This document shows, piece by piece, positions 1 to 12,900 of a DNA stretch of 64,000 nt. A model generated the notes under the pieces. The model did no database searches and had not been told where the DNA came from. It saw only the letters and a program-made list of their open reading frames with translations. Numbering within the stretch: the stretch's first letter is position 1; each line of letters opens with the position of its first letter. This DNA comes from Eremomyces bilateralis CBS 781.70 (lineage: Eukaryota > Ascomycota > Dothideomycetes > Eremomycetales > Eremomycetaceae): positions 165,916-229,915 of the forward strand of contig NW_022985096.1 of assembly GCF_010015585.1 (NCBI RefSeq), written 5' to 3'. Both the position numbers and the translations under genes were made by a program.

Positions 1-1183
1 GGATGTGAAGCCACTGGCAGATGAGAGTTCTGCTTGTCCGGAAGGATATGCAGGTCGTTCGGATGAACGGTGCCTGGGGGGCATCCAGCACCCTGAAGAA
101 GAGGATTGTCGGCGGAAGTGTAGGCTTGCAGGCCAACAGGAGGACGAATGTAAGGAGCAATTCCAGGCAAGGACGAGACATCGCTGACAGTGTTTATGCG
201 GATAGTACTGTCACTGACCATGCCGCTCTGATCCATAAGTGCGGGTGCGGACTTGAACTTGCCAGTGGGGTTGATTTGGTCGTCACGGGCGACCTCTCCA
301 ATCGATTGAGCATTTTCTGCTCTCTCCTTTTCTAGGAGCTCCTCGGCGCGCTCATCGACAATTTCATCAACCCGATCAAAGAACTCATCCTCAGAATCGG
401 AGTCAGATTGGTATGTACGATTCGTTAGGGATCTAGTCGGAACAAAGCCCGACCCCTGAGTGGAAATGCCCGACTTAGTGGGCTCACCAGCAGCTCGAGT
501 GGTGGTACGGTTGACAGCCTTAAAAGTGTTAATGAAAGTTATCTATGCACTTTGACCGCTTGAATTACCTGAATCGTGCCACAATTGGTGTATCCAGTGG
601 TAGAAGGGTTGCCGGGCTTTTTGGCAGCCACCTCAACTGTATCGAGCTGCATCTCGTTGGAGGGATGAACGGACTGAGGCTTGTCCCCATTAACGTGCTC
701 AGGAGGAGTGAGCTGTCCATTGTTCAACTCGGCTTCCGGCTGGGCTGACTTGTTGGACTGAGACGCCTCTCCATTGGCATCCTTGCCGATGTGGGCAAAG
801 AGTTTCGTGTACTCCTCGGGCACGTCCTCACCGAGAATCGGATGATTCTGCCAGTCAATTTCCCATTCAGTGTGGAAGTCGCGGAGATCGCCCGCGATCT
901 CATTGTTCGAAATGTCACCGGATGCCTCCTCGAAGTCGAAGAAGGCGCTGAGCCCCGGTTCAATCTCAAGCTTCTTCTTCCCGTCATTCTGCTCGTTCAT
1001 TCGCGTCGAGGCATCAGGGAGATTGGTGGAAGGATCATGGGCGACGGCCTCGATGTTCTCGGGGAGGGAGCTGGCACCCGACGTAATGTCATCGGCTGAT
1101 AGAGTTGGGTCGTCGATGTTGGTTTCAGCCGACGCCTTCCTCGCCGCCATGACGGCATCGAACATGATCTGAAAGTCGGACAT
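1..1183 (-). CDS. hypothetical acidic protein, 3' end outside the window
   Basis: I do not recognise this gene. The ATG at 1183 opens MSDFQIMFDAVMAARKAS; an in-frame TTG lies just upstream, but the ATG is the natural start. Exon 1 (1183-569) is exactly 205 codons. A 50-nt intron with a GTAATT donor and TTTTAAG acceptor lies at 568-519. Exon 2 (518-1) stays open to the window edge, adding over 170 residues, so the carboxyl end is missing. The product is hydrophilic and rich in Asp, Glu, Ser and Asn. It has an acidic stretch after the splice (SDSDSEDEFFDRVDEIVDE) followed by a short charged, probably helical segment. I see no signal peptide, membrane span or catalytic motif. A soluble, partly disordered protein is inferred, and its function is unknown. 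Confidence 0.7.
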
Positions 1184-2306
1184 GATTCGCAAGCGATATC
1201 AATGTCAGAGAAGAATTGAAAGTTCGGAAGAGAAAATTAAGGGGTGCTAGACCAAAGAAGATGAAGTCTGCTTGTTTGAAACGAAGATTAAGCTGTATGA
1301 TGTTGAAATGGATCTTCGAAGAATGGAGAAGAAGCAAAGAAGAGGTGGGAGAGAAGAGAATATCGAAAGGTTTGTGGAAGGAAAATGGAAGATTGGAAGT
1401 GGTAAATGGGGGGGGGAAGTGAAAGTGCAAAGCGAAGGAACAGGAATTTCGAAAATGGGAGAGTTGCGAGTGGGAGACAGCGAATTGCGAAGTGAAATTG
1501 ATAATCCCGAAGGTTTCCAACTCTTGCAGCGACAGAGTGAAAGTGATACCAATTTCTCCCTTCGAAGGGGAACTTGACACTCAATTGCTTCTTCCCCCTA
1601 TCCCTTGTGGGAGTTGAGGCATAGAGATGACCCTCAACCGGCTACAACAAAACCTCCATGCTTTCGCTATCCTGTCGGACTAAGAGTATATAAAGCGGAA
1701 TCCTATCTCGGATTGTTCTTTTGCTCGTCCGGTCCCTCGAAGAATATTGTAGCTTGAGCTGGTCAATCGCATGGCGCCTTGAGACCCTCCGTGAGCCATC
1801 CCCATAGACGATCTTGCTATACTTCCTCTCTTGTAATTATGACCCTAGTGGGTGCATCCCGGGGGCCCAGTTGTGCAAGTAATCCCATCTTCATTCAGCA
1901 CGGTATGGAACTGCAGGCTTCAGCAGGCGGAGTGGTATGTGAGAACCCCAAGCTTCGTTCCTTGCTCTTTCTACTCATCCGCCAACTCCATAGGTTATTT
2001 TTCCTTATCATATTCTGCCTATTACTATGAACATTATATAACAGGTTTCCTCAATCTTATATACCGGTCATGCAGCCTTTACAGTGAGGTTATCCATCGC
2101 GGTCCGTCTGGGTGAGGTCTAAGTAAGGTTTCTTGGCACGCGTAAAGCAGACCAGATTGGAGATGGCGATGACGACAGACACTGCTGCAGGCAACCACGA
2201 TAAAACCGCATGTAACCGCCGTATGGAAGCAAGGATGGGTGGAATGTCTTCTCCTTGCTCGTCACCTCTCAGACTTTGATCTTGTCGTTCCCTCTCTTTC
2301 GTCATG
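1184..2306. other. intergenic, upstream of the partial gene
   Basis: This 1.1-kb stretch holds the promoter side of the partial minus-strand gene and the 3' side of the metallophosphoesterase. Its start (about 1210-1580) is purine-rich on the plus strand. Short open frames here look like composition artefacts, and I see no gene. Confidence 0.6.
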
Positions 2307-3435
2307 TCACGGCGTCCAGTCCATCGACTCTGGCTCGGGAAGAGGCAAGTCCAAATGCACGAGGATCGGAGCATTCTTCGGACGGTAACTCACTGTCATA
2401 ATAGCGGCATTAACCATGAGAGTCTGCTTCCCAAACTTCAAAGTATCCGATTTCGATTTCGACTCGTCCCCACTGGTATCACCCCCAGGACCAGCTCCGC
2501 TCACATCTACCTCGACACATCGCTTGCTGATTGCCTCCTCTTCCTCAAAATAGAACTGCTCCGTACTCTTTACCGCATCGGCCACCCTCTCTTCACTCGG
2601 ATCCTTCTCTTCAGGCCATGTCACCTTCTCCACACCCCAACCCTCATGAATATGCCCAAAGCAGCACAGCTTCGGCCGCACCCTTGCGACCGCATTCAAC
2701 AGATTCCGACATCCCACTCTTTCTCCACTAACAACCCAATCCCTCGCCATCCACGGCGGGCCATGCGTCATGACGACATCCACGCTCGGGAAGTCCGGGA
2801 TGGGATGCTCCGAGATGGATCGCACGCCTTCACGGCAGTCTTCCTGCAAACTGAACCGGTCATGGCTCCTCTCGTACGCGAAAGCCATTCCGCAGAACTC
2901 TGGGGTGTACGGAGAGGCGTAGATGGACAGGCGGGCGCCTGTGCGCGGGATAGTGAAGGTGTGGTGGCCTTCAGGGAGGTAGTAGATGCCGGAGAACTTG
3001 GCGTCTTCCCACATTTGGCGGACGGTTTCAGGAGTGGTATTGGAAGTATTGAGGCCACGGGCGTGAGCCCAATAGTCAGGATCAAGTGAGGCATCGTGGT
3101 TCCCTGCGATAGTTAGTTTGGGGGTTTGGGCGCGTCATGGAATTGGAACAGCGATGCAGAGGGCTGGGGCATGAAGATACAAATAATGGTATCATGTAGG
3201 ACCAATTTATTTGAAAGACCTTACCGGCAATAACCAGTTTTAAATCTGCTTTCAGCGACTTCATGAGTTCAATCGTACGTCGATGCTGGTTCTCCAGGCC
3301 AGACATGGTAAGGTCTCCGCAATGCAAAACGACATCAACAGGCGGTGGGGACTTTCGAAAGGCATACTCTGAGTCTTTCGGTTTCAACGTCTCACCATGG
3401 GTATCACTAATGACAAGGAGACTAGTACGAGCCAT
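2307..3435 (-). CDS. calcineurin-like metallophosphoesterase
   Basis: A predicted metal-dependent phosphoesterase of the calcineurin-like superfamily, 335 residues. Exon 1 runs 3435-3225, a 121-nt intron 3224-3104 and exon 2 3103-2307; the join restores the third metal motif as A-G-N-H-D. The motifs appear in the standard order: ISDTHGET at residues 9-16, HCGDLT near 38-43, AGNHD at 70-74, a THGPPW segment in the middle, and FGHIHEGWG late. These supply the Asp, His and Asn ligands for a two-metal centre. It resembles fungal single-domain phosphoesterases related to animal MPPED proteins. There is no signal peptide, so it is probably cytosolic. The substrate cannot be told from sequence. ATGs at 3444 and 3447 are possible alternative starts, but 3435 gives the usual short lead into the first beta strand. 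Confidence 0.88.
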
Positions 3436-4373
3436 ATTGGACATCATTCTCCCAGCATTCCTGCAGACTGCAATCCCCAGGCCAGCCCAAGATGCAGAAA
3501 CAAAAGTAGGATTACAATGACTGGTAACTCAAAGACACCAATGACTCCCAAGTATCAATATTCCACTTTTATCACTGCTGTTATAGAAAGTAGATATAAA
3601 CAAGCGTTAAAGGTTCAATACTGTCAACTTAGAATTGGAGGAATGAAGTTGATAATGACATTGCGCTAATCTCGATTAATTAGGTCGACAGAAGGCCCCG
3701 CAGCCGTGGTGCTGAGGCGATAAGGCGCCTAACCACCTTCAGTCATTATTACTGTTGGTTGAGAGACTCTAACTTAAAGTACCTAGAAATTTAGAGCAAC
3801 ATGCCCAATTCTATCAGGCGCAGGTACGCTATGGAGTACACCGTGTATAGCGTGACCAAAATAGTGTGAGTGTGTTGGGCGGCTGGGAGATATCACTCCG
3901 CCTCCAAATTTATATATAAAAGTCATATTTCAAGCTCCGAACTTTGTTAGAAAGGCAGAGGATGTAGCTACAAGACTGGACGGACATCACCATGCACGGC
4001 CATGATATGTAACCGCAGAGACCAATCCCTGATTAAATACCCATTAATTGGCGCCATGGTAGATAACACGATTAGATGCTGAAAGTACAGGTTGACCGCC
4101 CAACTTGGCACTATGAGATTAGCATTCGCTATGTAGTTCGTCATGCCTCGACGAACGCTTTCTATACACGAGACCAAAAAGGAACCGTTTCCAATGCACT
4201 TCACTCTGTACAATAAATATGCCAGCAAGAGAGCCACCCAAATTTACAAGACGAAAAGCTCGTGACAGGCGAACAATGCCTTCTCAACTATCCAAGGATG
4301 CAAATGCGAATTAAGCCGATAATCATGCCTCTCTAGAGTCTACGAGGAAATAGGAATGCGTCAATGCAGGAAA
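3436..4373. other. intergenic, AT-rich
   Basis: A stretch of about 0.94 kb between two minus-strand genes: promoter of the metallophosphoesterase and 3' flank of the ClC gene. It is AT-rich with many stops in all frames, and I see no gene or convincing repeat. Confidence 0.6.
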
Positions 4374-7301
4374 TCAATGCCAAAGCCGGAAGATCCGCCG
4401 TGGTTTCTTCCTCTGGTCGCCGTCTTCTTGCTCGAGCGTTTTGATGTATTGCACGAAGGACTTCTTGTGGACCTGTACATGCATCGTTAGCAACCATCAC
4501 TGAACCCAAGATACAGGTGATAGAAGACTGGAAGGGAAGAAATTCATGGGAAAACTCACCAACCCGACATATTTCCCGTCCCGCAAGACGCAGATATATC
4601 GCAACCCCAACTTCACAAAACACTCGTACACTAAATCCATCGGACTATGGTAATCCAAACTCACCGGCGCCGGATCAATGAACGCCGTGAAATCCTCCTC
4701 CTCCACCACCTCCCCCTCCCCCTCATCCTCCCTTACCGACGCCCGCCGCCTCCGCCCCCGATCCCGCTCCTCCTCCCCCGTCTCCGCCCACCGCACCACC
4801 GTGCTCATCATGCACTCATGCTCATCGAATCGCGCTGGCCCCAGCCGATCCTCCAGCCGATCGAGCGCGAACTCCAGATCCGGCGCCGGGATCAACCCTA
4901 CTAGTACGCCGTCCTGTACCAGCGGCAGCCCGCCGTCCAATTCGCCCGCCAGATGCAGATGCTCGAGCTTCTTGCGCAGCACGCCTGCGGGTACGGTCGG
5001 CCGGTCGGTGATGTCAATGACGCGGTGGCGGTGGAGGCGCGGGGACACGAGGTCGGCCAGCTCGGAGGTGAATAGCGGGCGCACCTTGTTGTCGAGGTAC
5101 GGGTAGGAGTTCATGTCGGTGAGCAGGTCGTAGATAGAGAGTGGCTCGAGCGCGTCGGCGGTCCATTTGCTGACGAGTACGCCGATGGAGAAGGGGAGCA
5201 CGTGGTCGAGGGACCCGGTGAGTTCGAAGAGGATCACGGCGAGGGTGACGGAGAGGCGGGTGACGCCGCACATGGTCGCGCCGGCGGCGACGAGGGCGTA
5301 GACGCCGGGAACGACGCAGTTTTCGGGGGAGGCGTCGGCGGAGCAGCGGGGCCCGAAAAATCCGGTGTGGGAGTAGGTGAGGGCGATGTATTGGACGATG
5401 TGGCCGACGATGCGGCCGAGGATGCCGCCGACAACCATGGAGGGGACGTAGATCCCTGCGGGCACCTTGATGCCGAAGGTAATGGTGGTTAGGAAGGCTT
5501 TGATGATGAAGGCGATGCAGAGATATCCGATGACGGTGGGGATCTGGTCTTTGGTAGGGCAGAGACCGGTGCCGCTCTCGGTGAAGGCGTCGCAGGGAGA
5601 GGCGAGCTCGAAGAGGAGTTCCGTGACCGGGAGCTTGGTGTAGCGGTTCCAGTAGCTGATGAGACCGGTGAGTAGGGCGACGAGCATGACTTCGAGCATG
5701 GGCCACTTCCTGATGAAGGGGATACGACGGAAGGTTCTGGCCCAAAGGCCGGAAGCCTTGATGAAGAGGGCTCCGAGAGCGCCGCCGAGGATGCCGAGGA
5801 TGACGAAGGCCACCATTTCGAAGAGCTCCCAGTCGGTGAGGTAGCGGACTTCGAAGATGACGATCTTGTGGGTGCCGTAGGGGTTGAGGAACTTGAGAGA
5901 TAGCGCGGCAACGATACAGCAGAAGAATGTGCGGAAGAGGGTCTTCGGAGGGAAGTAGTAGCTGACTTCTTCGAGACCGAAAAGGACACCTCCGATGGGT
6001 GCACCGAAGGCCACGGCTACACCGCTGGCGGCGCTCGCGCTGAGGACTTCTCGTCGTTTCCCATCGTTGTGGTTGTACTTGGAGAAGAGACGACAGGCAA
6101 TGTTCCCAACGCATGTCGCGATATGGACATATGGCCCCTCCTTCCCTAAAGCCAGTCCAGATGAAACGGCGAGAACCAGGGCAATGGTTTTTACCACTAA
6201 TGTCTTGACACCGAGGTACCCGTGCAAAACGAATCCGCTCAGGATGACCTTGACCTCCGCAACGCCACTTCCAGCAGCCGGATAGTAGACCATCGGCCCA
6301 CGACCTTGAGACTTGCCGTGCTTTTGAGTTGGCAATGTACTCTTCTTGCCGTCGACATCATCGCTTCGGTTCTCCGCGGCAAGATTCTCATCGAGAGTGG
6401 AAAGCGAGATACTGGACGGGATCACGGTCTTGGTCGTAAGCGTGAGAACGCAGGCCGCCGCTGCAAAAAGGACCGCAATCAGCAGGTAGGATAAGTACTC
6501 GACTGCTTCCGCGCTCAAACCGCCGATATGGATCACATCCGACCAGTGCTTCCAATCCACGCATTGACTCGCCCCCGCGCAGCAGCTCTTCTTGTTCATA
6601 TAGAGCCCCGACGAGCAATACCCCGTCTTGTAATCGAACAGCAGCGATTCGCTCACGTTCACGAAATACGCGATCGCCGACGTGATGCACCCGATGATTC
6701 CCACCAACAGCCAACCCTGCGCGCCATCAAACCACGCCTCGATCCTCCCCCGGATGTCCTTTCTGCTCCGCAGCTCTTTCACCCGGTACGCATCCGCAAT
6801 GCTATCGTGCACCCAGTCCGTCGACGTGAACTGATCGTACCACACTCGATTATCATGGTAGAGAGAGGCCTTGGAATCCTGCAACGCCTCCGCCCCCGGC
6901 GTCCGGTCGGCGATCAGCGCGTTCGCCAACCGCGCCCCGAACGAGCCCACTCGGCTATGGTTCCTCGGAAACCGGACGCTGTTCTGTCGGCTCAGATGCG
7001 GCGGCCCCCGCGGCGTGCCCGGGACGCTCATGTACGACCGGTTCGCGCCGCCGTCGCGGGCGTGCAGCAGGCTGGAGCGCTCGTCGACATGGTTGGAGGG
7101 CTTGGTGGGGATATGGGTGTGGAGGTCGAGATCGGATGAGCGGGCGGTACGGGGACGGGAGCGGCGGTAGACGGGGGAGCTGGTGCCGGTGTAGGGGGAT
7201 TGGAGGCCGGTGTGCTCGTCGCCGGAGGGGTCATCATCGTCCTCGTCGTCTTCGTGGCGACGTCGGGTGGTGTCGAAGTAAGAGGACTGGGATTTCGGCA
7301 T
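4374..7301 (-). CDS. gef1: ClC voltage-gated chloride channel/exchanger, Gef1 type
   Basis: A 946-residue ClC-family anion transporter. Exon 1 is 7301-4560, the 87-nt intron 4559-4473 and the last exon 4472-4374; splicing replaces an intron read-through tail with VHKKSFVQYIKTLEQ, the usual end of the second CBS domain. Visible are a long disordered N-terminus (about 1-150), the first membrane helix near 197-215, the chloride-filter motif GSGVAEVK at 344-351, GKEGP at 386-390 with gating Glu388, GVAVAFGAPIGGVLFGLEEV, and two C-terminal CBS domains. GSGxxEVK and ATCVGN match yeast Gef1 and the animal CLC-3/4/5 group, which work in Golgi, endosome or vacuole membranes in anion/proton balance and metal-ion homeostasis. 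An odd Ser/Asn-rich stretch of about 45 residues (about 292-338) precedes GSGVAEVK. Confidence 0.95.
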
Positions 7302-9975
7302 GGTTACGGTGGCGTCGGGCGCGAGATGGGAGCTCGTAGGGGGTTAGGCGGCCTATCTGCGAAGAGGACGGATGTCAGAAAGAAGGGAGCCGATGCTGGG
7401 ACTCGTGAACATGGCCAGGCATAGTTCTATAGAGAATAGAGCGAAGTGAACAGCTTGTCTTTAGAATTTGGACATTGGAGATGGATCGCGTCCCGGAGAT
7501 TGGATGGTCAGTTGGACACGGCAAACATGCACGAGGACCCTCGCAACGTGTTGCTTGTCCAAACACTACCCGTCTTGGCCTCCGTTGTTCGGGGGCTTAT
7601 GGCGTGGTCGTATGGCTGGGGGGAATCCAGATGACTGCGAGAGCACTTACGAGACCATATTATCGCCTCATCGATGATTCTACCAGAATCTCCATTTTCA
7701 GGCTCCTCTTAATGGAGATGAGGAGAGGAGGAATGGAGAAGGTGGAGGGCTTGAGTGGGAATCCGGGGTGGAGGGTGTGGGGGGTCATTGTCTCAGTCAC
7801 GGTCATCGATCTGTTTACAGCTATATGCAGTATGACTTCAGCTATTGGCAATCAAAAAAGTACAGAGTATTTTGCCTGGTTAAAGCATAATGCAGTATGA
7901 GAAAGTACTCCGTACTGGTTGCATGATTTAATGATGTGGACCGTTGCTACTGGTAGTTTGGTACGCCAGATAGTCCTCGACTTCGAACAAAGATCGAGAG
8001 ATTCCGGACTTTATGATGCTCGGCCGAAAGATTCCGACGTCAGCCTGCAGACTATCGACGGGTTTACCGTTTACGTGTAACTAACTTATTGAGCTTGGAA
8101 TAATCTTGGTCTGTCGATATAAGCAATACCGGTACGTACTATTACTATTCACAAAGAGTTTTTGAGAGGGCCGGGTAGATCCAATATCTATCGACGGAGG
8201 AAGACGAGACGTTTATATTGCTCGCAAGTTGCAACAGCCGCCAGATGGTTGAATCGATCCTCATGTCTCGGTTTCCTCTCTTGTGAAGATGTAAGGCACA
8301 TACGGGAGATCAAGCTGAGCATCCCGTCCTCTACTGCAATCCTTCTAACTATGTGCATTTCATACCACCATACCATGACCATCAAATATCATCATGCTTC
8401 GGTCAGCTTCGCCGCAGCATAATGCCATGCTCCAGTTGCCTCCATTCTTCGGCCGAATCCTCCAGCGAAACCCCAAGAGCCAGGGCCCAGTAGGCCAGCA
8501 GGAAGCACTATTAAGTAAGCACCAAATAGGGGAGGTAATCGGCTCATGGCTGACACTTGTCAAGCTAAACCCAAGTCCCCAACCAAGACCCTCCCCACGC
8601 CTCCCCAAGCACGCCTAACCTTTGCAACTTACGTACAGGCTCATGGAGTAGTGTCTCCGGTGTGGATCAAAGCCCCCGAATCAGTGTGCAGATCGCCTTA
8701 GCGGTTTCTGCTTTCCCCAAGCTTGGAAATATTGTGAAACATGAAATAGGCTGAGTGCATCTGTCAAAAATATGTCCAACGTGTGATCGATCCCCATTCG
8801 AGTTGTGACTGGCAGAGAGGCAGTCCTTGCGAACACAAACACGCGGCATCGCATACGTTCGTGGATTGTAGTATTGCTCCTCTATTCAGCATATTTGGGA
8901 CCGAAGCATCCCGCCTAGACATAGACCCTGAGTCCCTGTGAGGTATTTGCGTTTCGACGTGCTATCAAAACCCGGGTGGATCGAGCAGAAAGCGAATAAG
9001 CGATCATCATCGTCTGCATGGGCTCCTTGGTCGGCAGGTCGGGTCCCAACCCCAGGCCCTCCCAAGTCCCAACACTGTACTCCGTAGAAGTGTGGATGTT
9101 CGAAGGCCGCGTGGAAGATCAGAAACAGTCGGTGTCTGTGAAGCGTGAACGATCGGGTTTGGGTGTTGACACCAACCTTGGATTCACCAATACGGCATCT
9201 CGACACTGTACTGGTTCCATGTAAGGGGGCACGTCCTGCACACCGTACATCAGCTCGTTGATGAATCAGATCCACGTCTTCTGTTGCACAGATCGCGGGG
9301 AGCTCTGTGTGTGGCCTCGAGGAGGATGGATGATGATGATGCTCGCTTTAGTGTCGGTATGCTCGGTCCGTATACGGATGTCAGACCCAGCTGGTCTGTG
9401 GCGCTATTCCAGAGTTCGTTCGACAATTCGACAATTCGACAATTTATTACAGTATGCACCATAGATGACCATATTTCGGCTAGCTCTGATCCCAAGAGGA
9501 CGCTCTATCTGCTTACTGCCCTCATCCATGCTCCAAGAGATTTCTCGTAACGCAAAAACAGGAACGTTGATCTCCAATTCTCCATTTCATCCATACATCG
9601 GATTATCTCCAGACTAACCCGAATCGGTTCTCCCAAGAAGCTCTCCGCCTCACGCTCCTTTCTGTCGCATCCCAATTTCTTCCGCCTTTCTCTCGCAAAT
9701 ACTATCGCTATTTTACCCTCGTCCTAAATCATTCCTTTCGAAATATTCTACCACCATTCGCTAATATTGCGCTCCAATTGTCGTCCTTCTCTTACCCGTG
9801 TTGGCGTGTTGGCGACGTGCCTCTGTCAGGGGACGAAACTTCCACCCATTGATTCCCCAAGTACATATACCGCAGTGCTGTGAAAACCACGTTGCGCATC
9901 CGACCGCTCATCGATCTTTTGGATTTACCCCGTGATGCACCGCTGTGTCGGACCTTGAACCTAAAGAACGGCGAC
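7302..9975. other. intergenic, divergent promoter region
   Basis: 2.7 kb between the divergent ClC and DOCK genes, so both promoters lie here. I see no gene. It holds two copies of the 9-mer TACTCCGTA (7906-7914 and 9078-9086) and a short run of the unit TTCGACAA near 9417-9441. The last 400 bases are pyrimidine-rich on the plus strand, as expected of a fungal promoter and leader. Confidence 0.6.
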
Positions 9976-12900
9976 ATGCCCTGGCGACCACTCCCTCGAA
10001 TTGCCTTCGGCATCTGCGTCTACCCGTTCCAACCCACCTCCGCCGCCGACCTCCCCCTCGAAATCGGCGACGAACTCTATATCATCGAACAAGGCGGCGC
10101 CGATGGCTCGTGGTATCGAGGATATTTGGTCGCGCCTCCGTCGCTACTGGCGGGCTTAACCAGCGTCAAGGGACAGACCCTGGAAGCACGCGTCTTCTCG
10201 GGTATCTTCCCGCGATGCTGCGTCGAGGTGCGGGAGGTGCTGGGAGAGGATCGGATGCGAAGTCGGTTGGAAGACGCAGCGCCGCTGCCTCCGGACTCGT
10301 CGGGACGACTGGAGTCTCGGAACAGCCATGCGGAAAAGACGCCGAATGGCGTGTTGACACCGACGGAGAGCTCGACTCCAACCCCCAATGCTCAAGCGGC
10401 GCGAGATCGTAGCGCCAGGCTATCGAAGACGGATGCCGGCGTGCCAAACGGTGCGCAGAAGACCAAACCTAACTTAACATTAGGGACCCTCGCATCTCGA
10501 AGGACCACGCGGTCCGAACTCTCCGCGCCATTCACGTTTCCGCTGTCCCCATTATCCGTAGGACCACGCGACCTCAGTTCCCCTCGACCACCGGCGCCGG
10601 TACCGATGTTGAAAATTGGAGATGAGACGCCCACATCGACGCAGGAGCCGCTGGTCGACGAGATTGCGTCGTGTCTGCGGGAATGGCATTCCACGAAGCT
10701 GCACGAGCTTCTCTTGGCGCGTCGATACCACCTCCTTGACAAGATGTCGAACCTGGTGCAACGACTCGACACGTCCCGCCGACAATTGCTGCACAAGGTA
10801 TTGACGGATCACGAGCTCTCCATCCTCCGAGAGTCGGCCGTGTGGGATTTGGTCAATGGGAACAAAATGTTGAGTGGGGAGGTCGTGGTCCGCAATCCCT
10901 TCCAGGGAGGGAGGATCCTCACCGCGGACGATTCGCCGATCGAGCTCACCAAGTTGCAGTCGATGATGAGTCTCCTGTCCGAGCGGCCTGTGCCGCACGT
11001 CGATGAACATACCATGCACCACATTTTCGTCGACATTGCCGGTTCGACGAAGCAGGAAATGCCTCCAGTGACAATTGCGCTCCACCTGTGCACCAAAGCT
11101 CCTGGTGAGCCGCTGCGTCCCCTCTCCGAAATGTACGCTATCGACTTCTCCCATCGCGATACATCGGGAGCGGTTGCGGATACGAATCTAAAAACACTTT
11201 TTGTCGACCTTGCCTCCACGGACATCGGTGAGGGTGCTGGAAGCGGAAACAACCTCTACCTCGCCTTCAAGATCCTCGCAAACGAGCCCCTCCGATCGCA
11301 AGCGGAGTATGCCATGCCGAGGGAGAGCACGTCGAGCAGAGGCGCTCATGGTGTGGAAACCTCTGGCACCATCAAAGGAGGACGGCGAAGTCTGATGTGG
11401 GGCCAGAAAGGCCGCAGGCCCGGGGAACCCCTGACGAAGCCAGACAGTCGTCCACCGACCGGTGGTGATGCCGCGAGAGGGTTTCAGGACCCGCCTCGCC
11501 CGAGCACCAATCAACGAGCCACCTCCTCCCGCGACAACAAGACCGTCAAGCGAACCGTTGGCGGCGGCATCATCCGCATCGACCAAATCGCCAAACGCAA
11601 CGGCGACGCCGAAGTGGAGATGGAAGCCTGGGCGCCCTTCATGCCCTGGGACGACCCTCCCGCCGAAGAAGGCTGGGACCCTCTCCTCCCCGAGATCCTC
11701 CCCAGTGCGAGCGGCCACTACCGACGCTTCAACGCCCCCAAGTCCCTCTCCCTCTGCCTCCAAGCATTTTCCCACCCGGACGCCGAGTCCCTCATCAAGA
11801 ACACCCCCACCCTCCTCCACCGCGTCACCCAAACCCGCAAAATCGGCTTCTCCGGCGCCCCCACAAAACCCCGCTCCGACATCTACATCACCCTCTCCTC
11901 CGCCTACCTCCCCCGCAACGGCTTCCTTGCCCACCCCAAATCCGGCACCGCGCCCCTTGGCATTCACTCCGGCTCCGCCAACCTGCAACTGACCCTCGAA
12001 GTCCGCCGCTCGACCGGCGAGCGCATCGAATCGTGCATCTACCCCGCCTGCAATTCCGCCGGCCACACCGCCTGGCGCACCACCGCCGTCGAGCGCGGGG
12101 AGCCCTGGAACCTGACGATCCGCCTCGCCATCGATCCGGAGGACGTGCCTGGCTGCCACATCGTGATGAGCGTCGCCGACGCGCCGGGGTTCCCGTTCGC
12201 GCTGTGCTGGATGCCGCTGTGGACCGCCGAGGCCTTCATGCGCGACGGCGACCATTATCTGACGCTGTACAGCTACGACGAGTACACGTCGAGCATGATC
12301 TCCGGACGCGGCGCCTATCTCGGGTTGCCGTGGAGCTCGAAGAAGAAGGATGAGACGGTGGTGGGGCCGATGGCCGCGTTGCGGTTGAGGACGTACTTAT
12401 GTAGTACGCAGTATTCGCAGGATCCGACGTTGTTGGGGTTGTTGAAGTGGCGGGACGAGAGTGGTGAGCATTTGGTGCAGCTGCTTCGGCGGTTTGTGTT
12501 TGTGCCGGAGATTGAGATCGTGAAGTTGTTGAACGAGGTGTTCGATGCGTTGTTTGAGCTGCTGGTGGAATATGCCGAGTCGGAAGAGTATGAGGACCTC
12601 GTGTTCAATGCACTGGTGTTCGTTCTCGGCATCGTGCATGATCGGCGCTTTAAGTTGGGTCCGTTGGTCGATGGGTATGCGGAGACGCGATTTAAATACC
12701 CGTTCGCGACGGCATGCTTGATACGGAGTTTCCAACGGCTCCTCGCGAACCCGACCGATCCAGAGACATCGAGGAAATTGCGTGCCACGTTCAAGGTTGG
12801 CTCGCACATCTTCAAGTTCATCGTCAATGCGAGACAGCAACAGGAAGAGAAGGAAGCCGGTATTGGCATAACGAACAGGAAGCCAACGTTCACCAAAGAT

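Noticed and set aside
5014-6114. Long frame antiphase to the ClC gene, rich in Arg, His and Pro
   Set aside because: It overlaps the well-supported ClC exon on the same strand in another frame and is a GC-bias artefact.
11188-12255. 355-codon minus-strand frame, Gly/Ala/Glu-rich
   Set aside because: Antisense to the DOCK coding region, with no domain; a shadow of codon bias.
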